From positions 496,001 through 560,000 of the forward strand of contig NZ_JANTPU010000001.1 in assembly GCF_024752025.1 (NCBI RefSeq): 64,000 bases of DNA, written 5' to 3'. The DNA is from Pseudidiomarina sp. CB1. Lineage in GTDB: Bacteria > Pseudomonadota > Gammaproteobacteria > Enterobacterales > Alteromonadaceae. Below the pieces are notes generated by a model, which was not told where the DNA came from, made no database searches, and saw nothing but the letters and a program-made list of their open reading frames with translations. Below are positions 29,675 to 39,154 of this stretch, in pieces. Positions within the stretch are counted from its first letter, which is position 1. Every line of letters starts with the position of its first letter. Both the position numbers and the translations under genes were made by a program.

Positions 29675-29682
<8 letters not shown>
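28345..29682 (+). CDS. rarA: Replication-associated recombination protein RarA (MgsA) AAA+ ATPase
   Basis: 445 aa clamp-loader-like ATPase acting at stalled forks. It begins with GTG at 28345; the homologous N-terminus ([19 protein letters not shown]) confirms it. Walker A is GPPGTGKTT, Walker [17 protein letters not shown], sensor 1 [10 protein letters not shown]. The C-terminal tetramerisation part includes [22 protein letters not shown]. crcB begins within its last 8 nt. Confidence 0.97.
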
Positions 29683-31358
<1,676 letters not shown>

Positions 31359-31361
31359 GGC

Positions 31362-31691
31362 TCAAATGCATTTCGCTGGTTTTGGCAAGCCCGCAATGCG
31401 CGTGGCTTGCTTCGCCGGGCCTTTCGGAAATAACCGATACAAATAACGGCTATTGGCTTTATCCGGACCAAGTCGTTGGCCAATGGCCTTGACTAAAACC
31501 CGCATAGCTGGACTCGTATCGAACTCTTGATGAAAGTCTCTTACAAAGTTCACCACTTCCCAGTGAGCTTCCGTTAACGTGATTCCTTCCAAGCTGGCAA
31601 TATACTCAGCAAGCTCTGGACTCCAATCCGAGAAGTTCGCAAGGTATTCGTGCTTGTCAGTAGCATAGCTACGGCCATTAAACTCAAACAT
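31362..31691 (-). CDS. tusE: Sulfurtransferase TusE (DsrC family)
   Basis: 109 aa cytosolic sulfur carrier passing persulfide from TusBCD to MnmA for 2-thiouridine in tRNA. DsrC-fold phrases are [47 protein letters not shown] and [18 protein letters not shown]. The catalytic Cys is the penultimate residue (AKCI-stop). It overlaps the upstream tusB-like gene by 8 nt and converges on serS with a 3-nt gap. Confidence 0.94.
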   Translation of the reverse strand: MFEFNGRSYATDKHEYLANFSDWSPELAEYIASLEGITLTEAHWEVVNFVRDFHQEFDTSPAMRVLVKAIGQRLGPDKANSRYLYRLFPKGPAKQATRIAGLPKPAKCI

Positions 31692-32052
31692 GCTTGGGTT
31701 TACTCGCGTTTGTTAAACCGACGTAGCTCACTGGCTGCGCGTCTAGGGTCATCGTGACCCAACTTGCATCATTTAACTGCATTACAAAGGGGGGCAGCGC
31801 CGCAGCGCTATCGCCATGCAGCTCAAGTTCAGTCTGCAACACATAAGCCGGATAGGGAAATGCATCAAGTAGGTCAGGTGTTAGCAACAGCTGCCTAAGC
31901 GCCTGCTCGGTAAAAATAGCGGTCAGATCTTGGTCTTGTGCGGTACTGACCAAACAAGCTTGGTCGGCGTCTGAGAGCGGCCAGGAACGTATGTAATAAA
32001 GAGCTCGTGCTGCTGGCAGGTCTTCATTAAGCAAAGTATCGTTACTGTTCAT
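31684..32052 (-). CDS. tusB: Divergent TusB-like (DsrH) subunit
   Basis: 122 aa, weakly conserved. Its position between tusC and tusE is where tusB lies. By-eye alignment to E. coli TusB works in blocks: [11 protein letters not shown] with [25 protein letters not shown] with [25 protein letters not shown] with YALNEDLIARG, and ASWVTMTL with DFVRLTV. It is about 25 aa longer than usual TusB, mainly at the N-terminus. An AAGGTAG site precedes it. Identity is inference from position and pattern. Confidence 0.6.
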   Translation of the reverse strand: MNSNDTLLNEDLPAARALYYIRSWPLSDADQACLVSTAQDQDLTAIFTEQALRQLLLTPDLLDAFPYPAYVLQTELELHGDSAAALPPFVMQLNDASWVTMTLDAQPVSYVGLTNASKPKHV

Positions 32053-32097
32053 GAGCTACCTTCATTATTTTGCCGTAGTGCGTTTGCCGGATAAGCA

Positions 32098-32436
32098 TTA
32101 GAAACGCAAAACTTTACCGGCGCAAGCGAGGCGACGAGCAAGCTGTTGGTGATCGACAGATTGAACGTCCATTACCCAATCTGTATTGGCTGCTGAGCCA
32201 TTCTCAGTTACTACGAGCGGTGCAGGGCATTCGTACAAGTCGAGTAGGGCATAGCGTTTTTGCAATGAGCGTTCAGAATGCTGCGCATCGTGGCCGTGCT
32301 GAAGGTGCTGCAAGCCGTCACCTAGCAGTACCAACTGTGGGTTGAGTTCAAGTGTGGCCAGCGCTAAGTATATGGCTTGACCATGCCAACTAGCAGGCGC
32401 ATCGGACGCTTGCGTTTGAATTACGTAGATCGTCAT
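32098..32436 (-). CDS. tusC: Sulfur relay subunit TusC (DsrF)
   Basis: 112 aa DsrE/DsrF-fold protein, part of the TusBCD hexamer. The C-terminal part matches TusC: KRYALLDLY, WVMDVQSVDHQQLARRL and the end KVLRF. The N-terminal strand-helix (YLALATLELNPQLVLLGDGLQHL) fits the fold. The start overlaps the tusD stop by 1 nt. The whole family is divergent here, but order and ending make the call. Confidence 0.82.
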   Translation of the reverse strand: MTIYVIQTQASDAPASWHGQAIYLALATLELNPQLVLLGDGLQHLQHGHDAQHSERSLQKRYALLDLYECPAPLVVTENGSAANTDWVMDVQSVDHQQLARRLACAGKVLRF

Positions 32437-32798
32437 TAGAACTGCATCACCCGTTCAGCTTTTGCGGCAGCCATACTGAATTCGGTTAAGCCACCTAGCG
32501 CAAAGCCATCGTGCAAGTCAGACTCAGACAATTGATAATCCTGTTCAACCACGGTAGCACAGAGCACCAAAGGAATATCATGCTGGTTGGCGAGCTTTAA
32601 CCATTCGGCAGCCACCGGCGTGACTTGTGAATCGATGTGCTGGCCATGCAATACGCCAGCTTCGTAGAAAAACACTTGCTGAATCCGATGTCCTAACGCA
32701 AGCGCAGCCTGCGCGTAGTGATACGCTAACAGGCTGCGAGAGTCGTCGGGTGCACTATGCACCGAAAGAACAATGTCCGTCACAAGCTTATTCGTCAC
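32436..32798 (-). CDS. tusD: Sulfurtransferase subunit TusD (DsrE)
   Basis: About 120 aa. DsrE fold with LLAYHYAQAALALGHRIQQVFFYEAGVLHG, the catalytic Cys80 in PLVLCATVV, and a closing GFALGGLTEFSMAAAKAERVMQF, parallel to E. coli TusD around its active Cys78. It accepts sulfur from TusA and hands it to TusE. The start is GTG: either 32798, overlapping yccA by 11 nt, or 32783, just after the yccA stop (giving MTDIVLSVHS); the latter fits family N-termini slightly better. Confidence 0.92.
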   Translation of the reverse strand: MTNKLVTDIVLSVHSAPDDSRSLLAYHYAQAALALGHRIQQVFFYEAGVLHGQHIDSQVTPVAAEWLKLANQHDIPLVLCATVVEQDYQLSESDLHDGFALGGLTEFSMAAAKAERVMQF

Positions 32799-33462
32799 CG
32801 CCGAAGGCCGTCAACAGGTTCAACAAGCTGACGAAAATATTGTAGATTGAGACGTATAGCGTAACTGTTGCGAGCACGTAGTTACGCTCACCGCCATGAA
32901 TAATGGCGCTGGTCTGCATCAAAATTGCACCTGCTGAGAACAAAATAAACAAGCCCGACAAAGCCAAACCGATAGCAGGCATATTTAAGAATAGATTAGC
33001 GATAAATAAAGCAATCAGGACAAAGAATCCCGCAACCATCATACCGCCCAAGAACGACATATCTTTCTTTGTAGTCAGTACATAAGCTGACAAGGCGAAG
33101 AAAATCAATGCGGTTCCGCCCAGTGCAGTCATGATAATTTCAGCACCTTGTGGACCGATTGCATTAATCATACCGAGTAGGGGGCCTAAGGTGTAGCCCA
33201 TAAAACCTGTCAAGGCGAACACTGAAAGTAAGCCCATAGCGCTATTTGCAGTTTTATGTACCAAGAACAATAGTCCATAAAAACCGACAAGCGTGATAAT
33301 CATGCCTGGATGTGGAAGATTCATGCTCGCTGTCAAAAATGCGGTAAACGCACTAAAGGCCAACGTTAATCCGAGCAACATATAAGTGTTGCGTAATACT
33401 TTGTTGGTCTGTAGAACCGATTCGCTACGCTGGGTAGACGATACGTGAACTTGATTGTTCAT
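32788..33462 (-). CDS. yccA: BAX inhibitor-1 / YccA family membrane protein
   Basis: 224 aa with seven hydrophobic segments. The ATG at 33462 has GGAGA 6 nt before it; a longer in-frame reading upstream is unsupported. Conserved phrases are VLRNTYMLLGLTLAFSA, GFMGYTLGPLLGMI and LYVSIYNIFVSLLNLL. E. coli YccA inhibits FtsH proteolysis of membrane proteins and is likewise next to tus genes. It is followed directly by tusD. Confidence 0.93.
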   Translation of the reverse strand: MNNQVHVSSTQRSESVLQTNKVLRNTYMLLGLTLAFSAFTAFLTASMNLPHPGMIITLVGFYGLLFLVHKTANSAMGLLSVFALTGFMGYTLGPLLGMINAIGPQGAEIIMTALGGTALIFFALSAYVLTTKKDMSFLGGMMVAGFFVLIALFIANLFLNMPAIGLALSGLFILFSAGAILMQTSAIIHGGERNYVLATVTLYVSIYNIFVSLLNLLTAFGGDE

Positions 33463-33659
33463 GGACTTCTCCGTTGATTTAACTAACTGCACGCAGTGTA
33501 TCCCAAAAGTGGGGGTAACAAGCAATGCTTTCAAGCTAATTTTGTTGCTAATTGTATAAAATGACAGCAAACGAACCAAATGATTCAAATTTTTGCTTTA
33601 CAAGCCGATTCAGGCTCTTTATCATTCGCTTCGTCTTGAGGCACACAGCCACAGACACC

Positions 33660-33751
33660 GGAGAGATGGCAGAGTTCGGTTGAATGCACCTGACTTGAAA
33701 TCAGGCGTGGGTTCACACCCACCGGGGGTTCGAATCCCTCTCTCTCCGCCA
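33660..33751 (+). tRNA. serT: tRNA-Ser (anticodon TGA)
   Basis: 92 nt with the long variable arm of class II tRNAs. Acceptor GGAGAGA (33660-33666) pairs with TCTCTCC (33741-33747), followed by G and an encoded CCA (33749-33751). The anticodon stem CCTGA/TCAGG encloses CTTGAAA, so the anticodon is TGA. The variable stem GTGGG/CCCAC is clear. An intrinsic terminator lies 10 nt downstream. Confidence 0.96.
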
Positions 33752-33761
33752 ATTTCCCGAA

Positions 33762-33790
33762 AGCCCGCTAGTTCGCTAGCGGGCTTTTTT
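33762..33790 (+). terminator. Intrinsic terminator after tRNA-Ser
   Basis: AGCCCGCTAG (33762-33771), TTCG tetraloop, CTAGCGGGCT (33776-33785), then TTTTTT. The stem is perfect and GC-rich and the tail is strong. Confidence 0.93.
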
Positions 33791-33882
33791 GTTCGCGCTT
33801 TATCATCTGGTCGTACCTGTTTATACTGCTTTCTCTTCTTTTACGAAAAAACAATACAACAAGTTTAATTACCGAGGATGTT

Positions 33883-34674
33883 ATGGAAGCTTTCGATCAG
33901 GTGCTGCAACGGATTACATCGGCGGCGGAACAAGCAATTGAGCTCCCAGCAGGGTGGGGGCAAGGTCGGGCGCTGTTTGGCGGCCTTACTGCAGCGATAG
34001 CTTGGCAACATGGTCATGCTGGGGCTGATCCCGACCAACAGCTCAGGGCAATGACGGTTTCATTTGTTGCACCGGTACTTGCGGGGCAAGCGAGCTTATC
34101 GCGGCGTGTATTACGAAAGGGCAAAAACGTAACGCAAATCGCAGTTGAGATCGTACAGCATGACGAAGTTGTTTTAGCTGCTCTTTTAACCTACGGTGCA
34201 GCCCGTGTTTCACAAATCCGAGTCACTGATACGCCGGAGCCGAAGAGCGTTGAGCCCGATGCTGGTACGCCATTTCCGCCGGCGAAAGTACTCCCCGAAT
34301 TTGCCCGCGCATTTGATTACAGCGTTACCGTTGGAGGACTACCATTTAGTGGTAATACAAGTCGTGAATTTGGTGGGTTCATGCGTTTTAGTGAACTTAG
34401 CCAGCCAGTGACCATTGGCACCTTTTTGGGCTTGGTCGATGCGTGGCCACCAGCGCTCTTGCAGCACCTCACTGAGTTAGCACCTGCAAGCTCACTCACT
34501 TGGACAATTGAGTTTCCGTCACAGCTTCCGCAACAACTGACAAATGAATGGTGGCATTACGTCGCCACAATTGATTATGCTGCTGACGGCTACGGACATA
34601 CGCATGCGCACGTTTGGGACAAGCAAGGACAACTCGTAGCGATTAGCCGACAAACCGTGACTGTTTTTGCTTAG
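33883..34674 (+). CDS. Acyl-CoA thioesterase-like protein, double hotdog fold
   Basis: 263 aa cytosolic protein resembling the TesB-type / 4HBT_3 group. The first hotdog begins FDQVLQRITSAAEQAIELPAGWGQGRALFGGLTAA, and MTVSFVAPVLAG and LRKGKNVTQIAVEIVQ follow. The second half (about 140-263) includes GGFMRFSE and a closing GYGHTHAHVWDKQGQLVAISRQTV. It probably hydrolyses fatty acyl-CoA. It is monocistronic, between tRNA-Ser and uvrY. Confidence 0.82.
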   Translation: MEAFDQVLQRITSAAEQAIELPAGWGQGRALFGGLTAAIAWQHGHAGADPDQQLRAMTVSFVAPVLAGQASLSRRVLRKGKNVTQIAVEIVQHDEVVLAALLTYGAARVSQIRVTDTPEPKSVEPDAGTPFPPAKVLPEFARAFDYSVTVGGLPFSGNTSREFGGFMRFSELSQPVTIGTFLGLVDAWPPALLQHLTELAPASSLTWTIEFPSQLPQQLTNEWWHYVATIDYAADGYGHTHAHVWDKQGQLVAISRQTVTVFA

Positions 34675-34779
34675 TTATCATTTGATAGTAAAAATCAATT
34701 CAAAAGATGAGAGTGGCTATTATTTGATGCTTAGCGTGTAAGAGAATAAATAAACGTGATAATTTTGTTGTATTTTTGC

Positions 34780-34808
34780 TTGCACTCCAAACGTATCTCG
34801 GGCATATC
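34780..34808 (+). promoter_or_regulatory. Candidate promoter of uvrY
   Basis: TTGCAC (34780-34785), 17-nt spacer, CATATC (34803-34808). Transcription from near 34815 would give a leader of about 60 nt beginning with the hairpins noted below. The -10 is weak. The rest of the 202-nt gap upstream is AT-rich and shows nothing else. Confidence 0.4.
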
Positions 34809-34814
34809 TTGACT

Positions 34815-34856
34815 CGCACCGACATGGGGTTGGTGCGCTAACCGAAATTGTTCGGT
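34815..34856 (+). promoter_or_regulatory. Two leader hairpins upstream of uvrY, the first presenting a CsrA-like GG loop
   Basis: CGCACCGAC (34815-34823) pairs with GTTGGTGCG (34829-34837; one G-U) around the loop ATGGG; the sequence ACATGGGGT resembles the CsrA site consensus. A second hairpin, ACCGAA (34841-34846) with TTCGGT (34851-34856), follows. The Shine-Dalgarno AAGGAAG (34865-34871) supplies a second GGA. Hairpins are seen; CsrA control is inference. Confidence 0.5.
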
Positions 34857-34876
34857 GTCTTCATAAGGAAGCGAAG

Positions 34877-35569
34877 ATGACAGAGTTCATCGTAGCTGTA
34901 CCCTCACAGTTGGTGGGGTTAGGCATGGAAACATTAATCAACCAAGAGCCTAAATTTTCAGTCGTTGCAACCGTAAACAACCAACAACAACTGCGCGACG
35001 CAATCGCTCGTGCTCCGTTCGCCACAGTTATCCTTGGCAGCCAATTATGTAGCGACGGCACCATTGAAGTCTGGCGCCGTATTCAGCGCCGCTATCCAGA
35101 TGTTCATATGCTACTCTGGGCTGCACGATTTCAAGATGTACTTGATTTTCAGTGTAATCTCGAACGTGTTGAGGGGTATTTACTCGCAAGTGCGCAAAAA
35201 GAAGAGTTTTTGAATGCTTGTCATATGCTGAGTAAAGGGCGTATGTATGTGGCCGCAAGTGTTGCCGAGTATTTAGCGAAAAACCCAGCGCGACAAAGGC
35301 AGGGCGAGCTGCTCGCTAAATTAAGTAAACGCGAAATCCAAGTCGCCCAAATGATAGCGCAAGGACGTCGTTCCACAGCAATTGGGCAGCTGCTTAATAT
35401 AAGTAGTAAAACAGTGAATACCTTTCGTTACCGAATTTTTGATAAACTCGGGATAAGTGGCGATGTTGAGCTGACGCATTTAGCGTTGCAAATGAAACTG
35501 GTTGATCTTGATGACGAGGTAGCAGTACAAGACGATGACGAAGCAAGTGAAGGAGGCGTTCGACGCTAA
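34877..35569 (+). CDS. uvrY: UvrY/GacA-type LuxR-family regulator with degenerate receiver domain
   Basis: 230 aa. The C-terminal DNA-binding domain (about 148-208) is plainly UvrY-like: LSKREIQVAQMIAQG, SSKTVNTFRYRIFDKLGISGDVELTHLA. It precedes uvrC-pgsA as in E. coli. The N-terminal receiver keeps its size but has lost every key residue. The acidic pair is Val8-Pro9, the phospho-acceptor Asp54 is Gly54 (VILGSQ), the Thr position is Ala or Trp, and the conserved Lys is Ala104 (GYLLAS). It therefore probably acts without phosphorylation by a BarA-type kinase. uvrC overlaps its last 35 nt. Confidence 0.9.
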   Translation: MTEFIVAVPSQLVGLGMETLINQEPKFSVVATVNNQQQLRDAIARAPFATVILGSQLCSDGTIEVWRRIQRRYPDVHMLLWAARFQDVLDFQCNLERVEGYLLASAQKEEFLNACHMLSKGRMYVAASVAEYLAKNPARQRQGELLAKLSKREIQVAQMIAQGRRSTAIGQLLNISSKTVNTFRYRIFDKLGISGDVELTHLALQMKLVDLDDEVAVQDDDEASEGGVRR

Positions 35570-37409
35570 GCGATTTCTACAAAGTCTGACGCATCAACCC
35601 GGTGTGTACCGGATGTATGATGCGTCGGGCGACATTATATACGTGGGTAAAGCGAAGGATCTGCGTAAACGTGTGGGCAGCTATTTCCGTAGCCAAGTGG
35701 ACAGCCCGAAGACGCAAACGCTCGTCAAACAAATCTGCACTATCGAAGTCACGGTAACTAATACCGAAGCTGAAGCACTGATCCTCGAGAATAATTTCAT
35801 TAAGAAATACCGACCGCGCTACAACGTTCTGCTGCGTGATGATAAATCTTATCCTTATATTCTCGTTAGCGAACATCAACATCCACGTTTAGCATTTCAC
35901 CGTGGTACGCGCCGCGAAAAAGGGCGTTATTTTGGGCCATTCCCAAATGGTGTAGCGGTACGCAATAGTCTACGTCTATTACAAAAGCTTTTTCCCGTGC
36001 GCCAATGCGAAGACTCTTACTACCGCGCGCGCAGTCGACCTTGCTTGCAATACCAACTCAAGCGTTGCTTGGCACCTTGCGTAAAAGGCTATTGCAGCGA
36101 TGATGAATATAACGAGCAAGTGGATCTTGCCAAACGCTTTTTAGAGGGCAAAAACCAAGAGGTCATCGATCAACTGGTCGGCAGAATGGAACAAGCGAGT
36201 ACGGCGTTAGACTTTGAACGAGCAGCGCGTTTTCGTGATCAAATCGGCGCCTTACGCCAAGTCCAAGAGCGCAATGCAGTTACCGGCAATCAACAGGAAC
36301 TTGATGTCATCGGTTATGCACGCCAAGGTGGAATCGCTGCTGTGCATTTACTATTTGTTCGCGATGGCGCAGTGCAGGGCAGTCGTAGTTACTTTCCGAA
36401 GGTTCCGGCGAACACGGAAGATGCTGAAGTACTGCTGGCATTCTTGTTGCAGTTTTACTTGAATGATCAAGTGGAACGACGCTTGCCACGCGAGATTATC
36501 TTACCCGAGCAAAATGCCGCCAACGTGCTTGACCCGGAACAGGAGTTGAAAGCTCTTGAACAGGCCTTGGCGCAGAAAATTCGCATGACACATAACGTCC
36601 GAGGTGAACGTAAACAGTATCAGATACTGGCACAAAAGAATGCCATGAATGCGCTCGACAGCAAGGCGAATCAAGCTAGTACCATGATGATGCGGGTACG
36701 CGCCTTGGAGCAAGAGCTCGACTTTGGGCGTCCTATCACGCGTATGGAATGCTTTGATATTAGCCACACGATGGGACAGGAAACTGTGGCCTCGTGCGTG
36801 GTCTTTGACCAGCAAGGTCCGAAAAAAAGTGACTACCGACGTTACAATATTAAAGGTATTACGCCGGGTGATGATTATGCCGCGATGGCACAAGCACTAC
36901 AGCGTCGTTTTGATCCACTCAAACACGGTAAAGTTGATGCGGCACCGATGCCGGATATTTTGTTTATTGACGGCGGCAAAGGGCAGTTAAGTCAGGCGGA
37001 AAGTTATTTTGCCGACTGGCCGACTGAATCTGCAAAAGCTGCGCCTTTACTCGTCGGTGTAGCGAAAGGGGAGTCGCGTAAACCAGGCCTAGAGACGCTT
37101 ATCTTAGCTGGCAGCCATGCGACTATTCCGTTGGCGGCAGATGCGCCTGCACTGCATTTGGTGCAGCACATTCGTGATGAATCGCACCGATTTGCTATTA
37201 CCGGTCACCGGCAGCGCCGTGCGAAAGTCCGTCGCACTTCACGCCTAGAGGATATCCCGGGTATTGGTGCCAAGCGCCGACAACGTTTATTGCAAAATCT
37301 AGGTGGATTACAACAGGTAAAACAGGCTAGTATTGAGCAACTCGCAGCGGTACCTGGCGTCAGCCACGAATTAGCTGAAACCATCTATCACGCGTTTCGT
37401 GACGAATAA
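35535..37409 (+). CDS. uvrC: Excinuclease ABC subunit C
   Basis: 624 aa nuclease making both incisions in nucleotide excision repair. The N-terminal GIY-YIG domain is PGVYRMYDASGDIIYVGKAKDLRKRV, followed by four-Cys-region CLQYQLKRCLAPC, a UVR motif (about 203-238), the RNase-H-like endonuclease domain (MECFDISHTMGQ, LFIDGGKGQLSQA) and C-terminal helix-hairpin-helix (EDIPGIGAKRRQRLL). ATG 35535 lies inside uvrY; a GTG at 35547 is an alternative start. Length is normal. Confidence 0.97.
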   Translation: MTKQVKEAFDAKRFLQSLTHQPGVYRMYDASGDIIYVGKAKDLRKRVGSYFRSQVDSPKTQTLVKQICTIEVTVTNTEAEALILENNFIKKYRPRYNVLLRDDKSYPYILVSEHQHPRLAFHRGTRREKGRYFGPFPNGVAVRNSLRLLQKLFPVRQCEDSYYRARSRPCLQYQLKRCLAPCVKGYCSDDEYNEQVDLAKRFLEGKNQEVIDQLVGRMEQASTALDFERAARFRDQIGALRQVQERNAVTGNQQELDVIGYARQGGIAAVHLLFVRDGAVQGSRSYFPKVPANTEDAEVLLAFLLQFYLNDQVERRLPREIILPEQNAANVLDPEQELKALEQALAQKIRMTHNVRGERKQYQILAQKNAMNALDSKANQASTMMMRVRALEQELDFGRPITRMECFDISHTMGQETVASCVVFDQQGPKKSDYRRYNIKGITPGDDYAAMAQALQRRFDPLKHGKVDAAPMPDILFIDGGKGQLSQAESYFADWPTESAKAAPLLVGVAKGESRKPGLETLILAGSHATIPLAADAPALHLVQHIRDESHRFAITGHRQRRAKVRRTSRLEDIPGIGAKRRQRLLQNLGGLQQVKQASIEQLAAVPGVSHELAETIYHAFRDE

Positions 37410-37426
37410 AAGGAACTCTCAGTCGC

Positions 37427-37975
37427 ATGTGGAATATTCCCAACCTGCTGACCAGCTTTCGCATCTTACTGATCCCGGTGTTTTTGGGCATTTACTATTT
37501 ACCGGGCACTGACGCACATTTTTGGGCCGCATTTGTATTTGCCTTGGCGGCAATAACCGACGGTTTAGACGGTTACATTGCTCGACGATTTAATCAATTC
37601 ACCAAGTTCGGGGCGTTTTTAGACCCAGTGGCCGATAAAGTCATGGTTGCAGCCTCACTGATCGTTGTCGTTGAAACCTATGCAACTTGGTGGATTAGCG
37701 TCCCAGCCTTGGCCATTGTTAGCCGCGAGCTGGTGGTTTCAGCCTTACGCGAATGGATGGCGCAAATCGGCTCGCAAGCAAAAGTTCAAGTTTCGAATTT
37801 GGGAAAAATAAAAACCACGGCGCAAATGGTCGCGATTGGTGGCCTCATTTGGGAAGCCAATACCTTTGTTATCGTTACCGCGACCATTTTGTTGTACGTC
37901 GCATTTGTGCTGACGTTGTGGTCGATGTGGGAATATTTGCGCGCGGCTTGGTCAGATTTAAGCCAAGTGGATTAA
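37427..37975 (+). CDS. pgsA: CDP-diacylglycerol--glycerol-3-phosphate 3-phosphatidyltransferase
   Basis: 182 aa membrane enzyme making phosphatidylglycerol-phosphate, the first step to PG and cardiolipin. The CDP-alcohol phosphotransferase motif DGLDGYIARRF...GAFLDPVADK (D-G-x2-A-R-x8-G-x3-D-x3-D pattern) is intact. About four to five hydrophobic segments. It follows uvrC by 17 nt and is itself followed by three tRNAs, as in E. coli. Confidence 0.97.
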   Translation: MWNIPNLLTSFRILLIPVFLGIYYLPGTDAHFWAAFVFALAAITDGLDGYIARRFNQFTKFGAFLDPVADKVMVAASLIVVVETYATWWISVPALAIVSRELVVSALREWMAQIGSQAKVQVSNLGKIKTTAQMVAIGGLIWEANTFVIVTATILLYVAFVLTLWSMWEYLRAAWSDLSQVD

Positions 37976-38011
37976 AAATAAGCAAACAAACAGGTTAGCG
38001 GCAAAAAATCG

Positions 38012-38039
38012 TTGACCTTGCCGAAATAGACAGTAGAAT
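38012..38039 (+). promoter_or_regulatory. Promoter of the tRNA-Gly-Cys-Leu cluster
   Basis: TTGACC (38012-38017), 16-nt spacer, TAGAAT (38034-38039), then a GC-rich discriminator GCGTCGGC. The tRNA-Gly begins 15 nt after the -10. This is a typical stringently controlled stable-RNA promoter. Confidence 0.75.
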
Positions 38040-38054
38040 GCGTCGGCACTGGAT

Positions 38055-38130
38055 GCGGGAATAGCTCAGCTGGTAGAGCACAACCTTGCCAAGGTTGGGG
38101 TCGCGAGTTCGAATCTCGTTTCCCGCTCCA
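38055..38130 (+). tRNA. glyW: tRNA-Gly (anticodon GCC)
   Basis: 76 nt. Acceptor GCGGGAA pairs with TTCCCGC, discriminator T, encoded CCA. The anticodon arm CAACCTTGCCAAGGTTG gives GCC. It is first of three tRNAs after pgsA, matching E. coli glyW-cysT-leuZ. Confidence 0.97.
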
Positions 38131-38139
38131 AATCCCGAT

Positions 38140-38213
38140 GGCGGGATGGCAGAATGGCTATGCAGCGGATTGCAAATCCGTGGATCTCGGTTCGACTCCG
38201 GGTCCCGCCTCCA
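38140..38213 (+). tRNA. cysT: tRNA-Cys (anticodon GCA)
   Basis: 74 nt. Acceptor GGCGGGA pairs with TCCCGCC, discriminator T, encoded CCA. The anticodon arm GCGGATTGCAAATCCGT gives GCA. It lies 9 nt after tRNA-Gly, so one precursor is likely. Confidence 0.97.
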
Positions 38214-38243
38214 TCGGAGTCTCAGGTACTACATCTATGATGT

Positions 38244-38330
38244 GCCCGGGTGGTGAAATTGGTAGACACAAGGGATTTAAAATCCCTCGCTGGTAACAGC
38301 GTGCCGGTTCAAGTCCGGCCCCGGGCACCA
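38244..38330 (+). tRNA. leuZ: tRNA-Leu (anticodon TAA)
   Basis: 87 nt class II tRNA. Acceptor GCCCGGG pairs with CCCGGGC, discriminator A, encoded CCA. The anticodon arm AGGGATTTAAAATCCCT gives TAA, and a long variable arm (CGCTGGTAACAGCG) is present. Confidence 0.97.
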
Positions 38331-38412
38331 TTCCTTCTTAACTTCAAGCCATATACTTACACCCCTGATGTCGCTATTATAAACCTGTAGGTTTGCAATA
38401 AGGTATCAAACG

Positions 38413-39129
38413 ATGGGTTTACTAGCCTGGTTAGGCAAAAAAGTCGCTGGTTATCTGCAAAAGCCTGGAAGTGCGCCCCCCAATCCTCCTACATCTGAAT
38501 TTTCTGTACTTGAAGAAACTGTTCAAGTCGGTGATGTATTGCTGATCGATGGTAACAGTCGTATTGCTACCGCGATTAAATACCTTACGCAGTCCACTTG
38601 GTCCCATGCTGCTTTATGTGTCGAAAAAAATGATGCCCAGGGAGTACTATTGTTGGAAGCGGATGTCATTGAGGGGGTAAGACTAGTACCACTGTCTTTT
38701 TATCGCACCGCACATACTCGCATTTGTCGACCGATAGGTATTCGCCCCGAAGATATGGCAAAGGCAATAGACTACGCAAAAAGCAAGCTCGGTCATCAGT
38801 ATGATACGGGGCATATTTTAGATTTGGCCCGCTATCTCATCCGAACCCCGCCGGTACCCGTCGAGTGGCGGCGAAGCTTGCTAACCTTTGGCAGCGGCGA
38901 TCCTACCAAAGCCATTTGTTCGTCGTTAATTGCGCAAGCTTTTCAATCGATTCACTACCCGATATTGCCGGAACGGTTACGGCAAAAATTGATCAAACGC
39001 CATCACAGCCAATATGTACCCGGCGACTTTGACATATCGCCTTATTTCGCAATCATCAAACCTAATTTAAAAGCGTCGTTTGATCCTTACCAATTGGAAT
39101 GGCACGAACCAAGCGCGGATCCAGGGTAG
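38413..39129 (+). CDS. YiiX/YebB-like permuted papain-fold (NlpC/P60-related) protein
   Basis: 238 aa with no clear signal peptide. The permuted papain arrangement is visible: VLLIDGNSRIATAIKYLTQSTWSHAALCV with His65, acidic LLLEADV (Glu82), and the Cys nucleophile in KAICSSLIAQAF (Cys169). Family members are thought to be amidases or lipid-modifying enzymes; the substrate is unknown. It stands alone downstream of the tRNA cluster. Confidence 0.75.
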   Translation: MGLLAWLGKKVAGYLQKPGSAPPNPPTSEFSVLEETVQVGDVLLIDGNSRIATAIKYLTQSTWSHAALCVEKNDAQGVLLLEADVIEGVRLVPLSFYRTAHTRICRPIGIRPEDMAKAIDYAKSKLGHQYDTGHILDLARYLIRTPPVPVEWRRSLLTFGSGDPTKAICSSLIAQAFQSIHYPILPERLRQKLIKRHHSQYVPGDFDISPYFAIIKPNLKASFDPYQLEWHEPSADPG

Positions 39130-39154
39130 GTGTCCGCGCCGGTTCATTTAAAGG

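Noticed and set aside
33593-33868. 91-aa plus-strand frame
   Set aside because: It runs through tRNA-Ser and its terminator.
38055-38330. tRNA cluster as an integration site for a genomic island
   Set aside because: No integrase, direct repeat of a tRNA end or foreign gene is seen beside any of the five tRNAs in the window.
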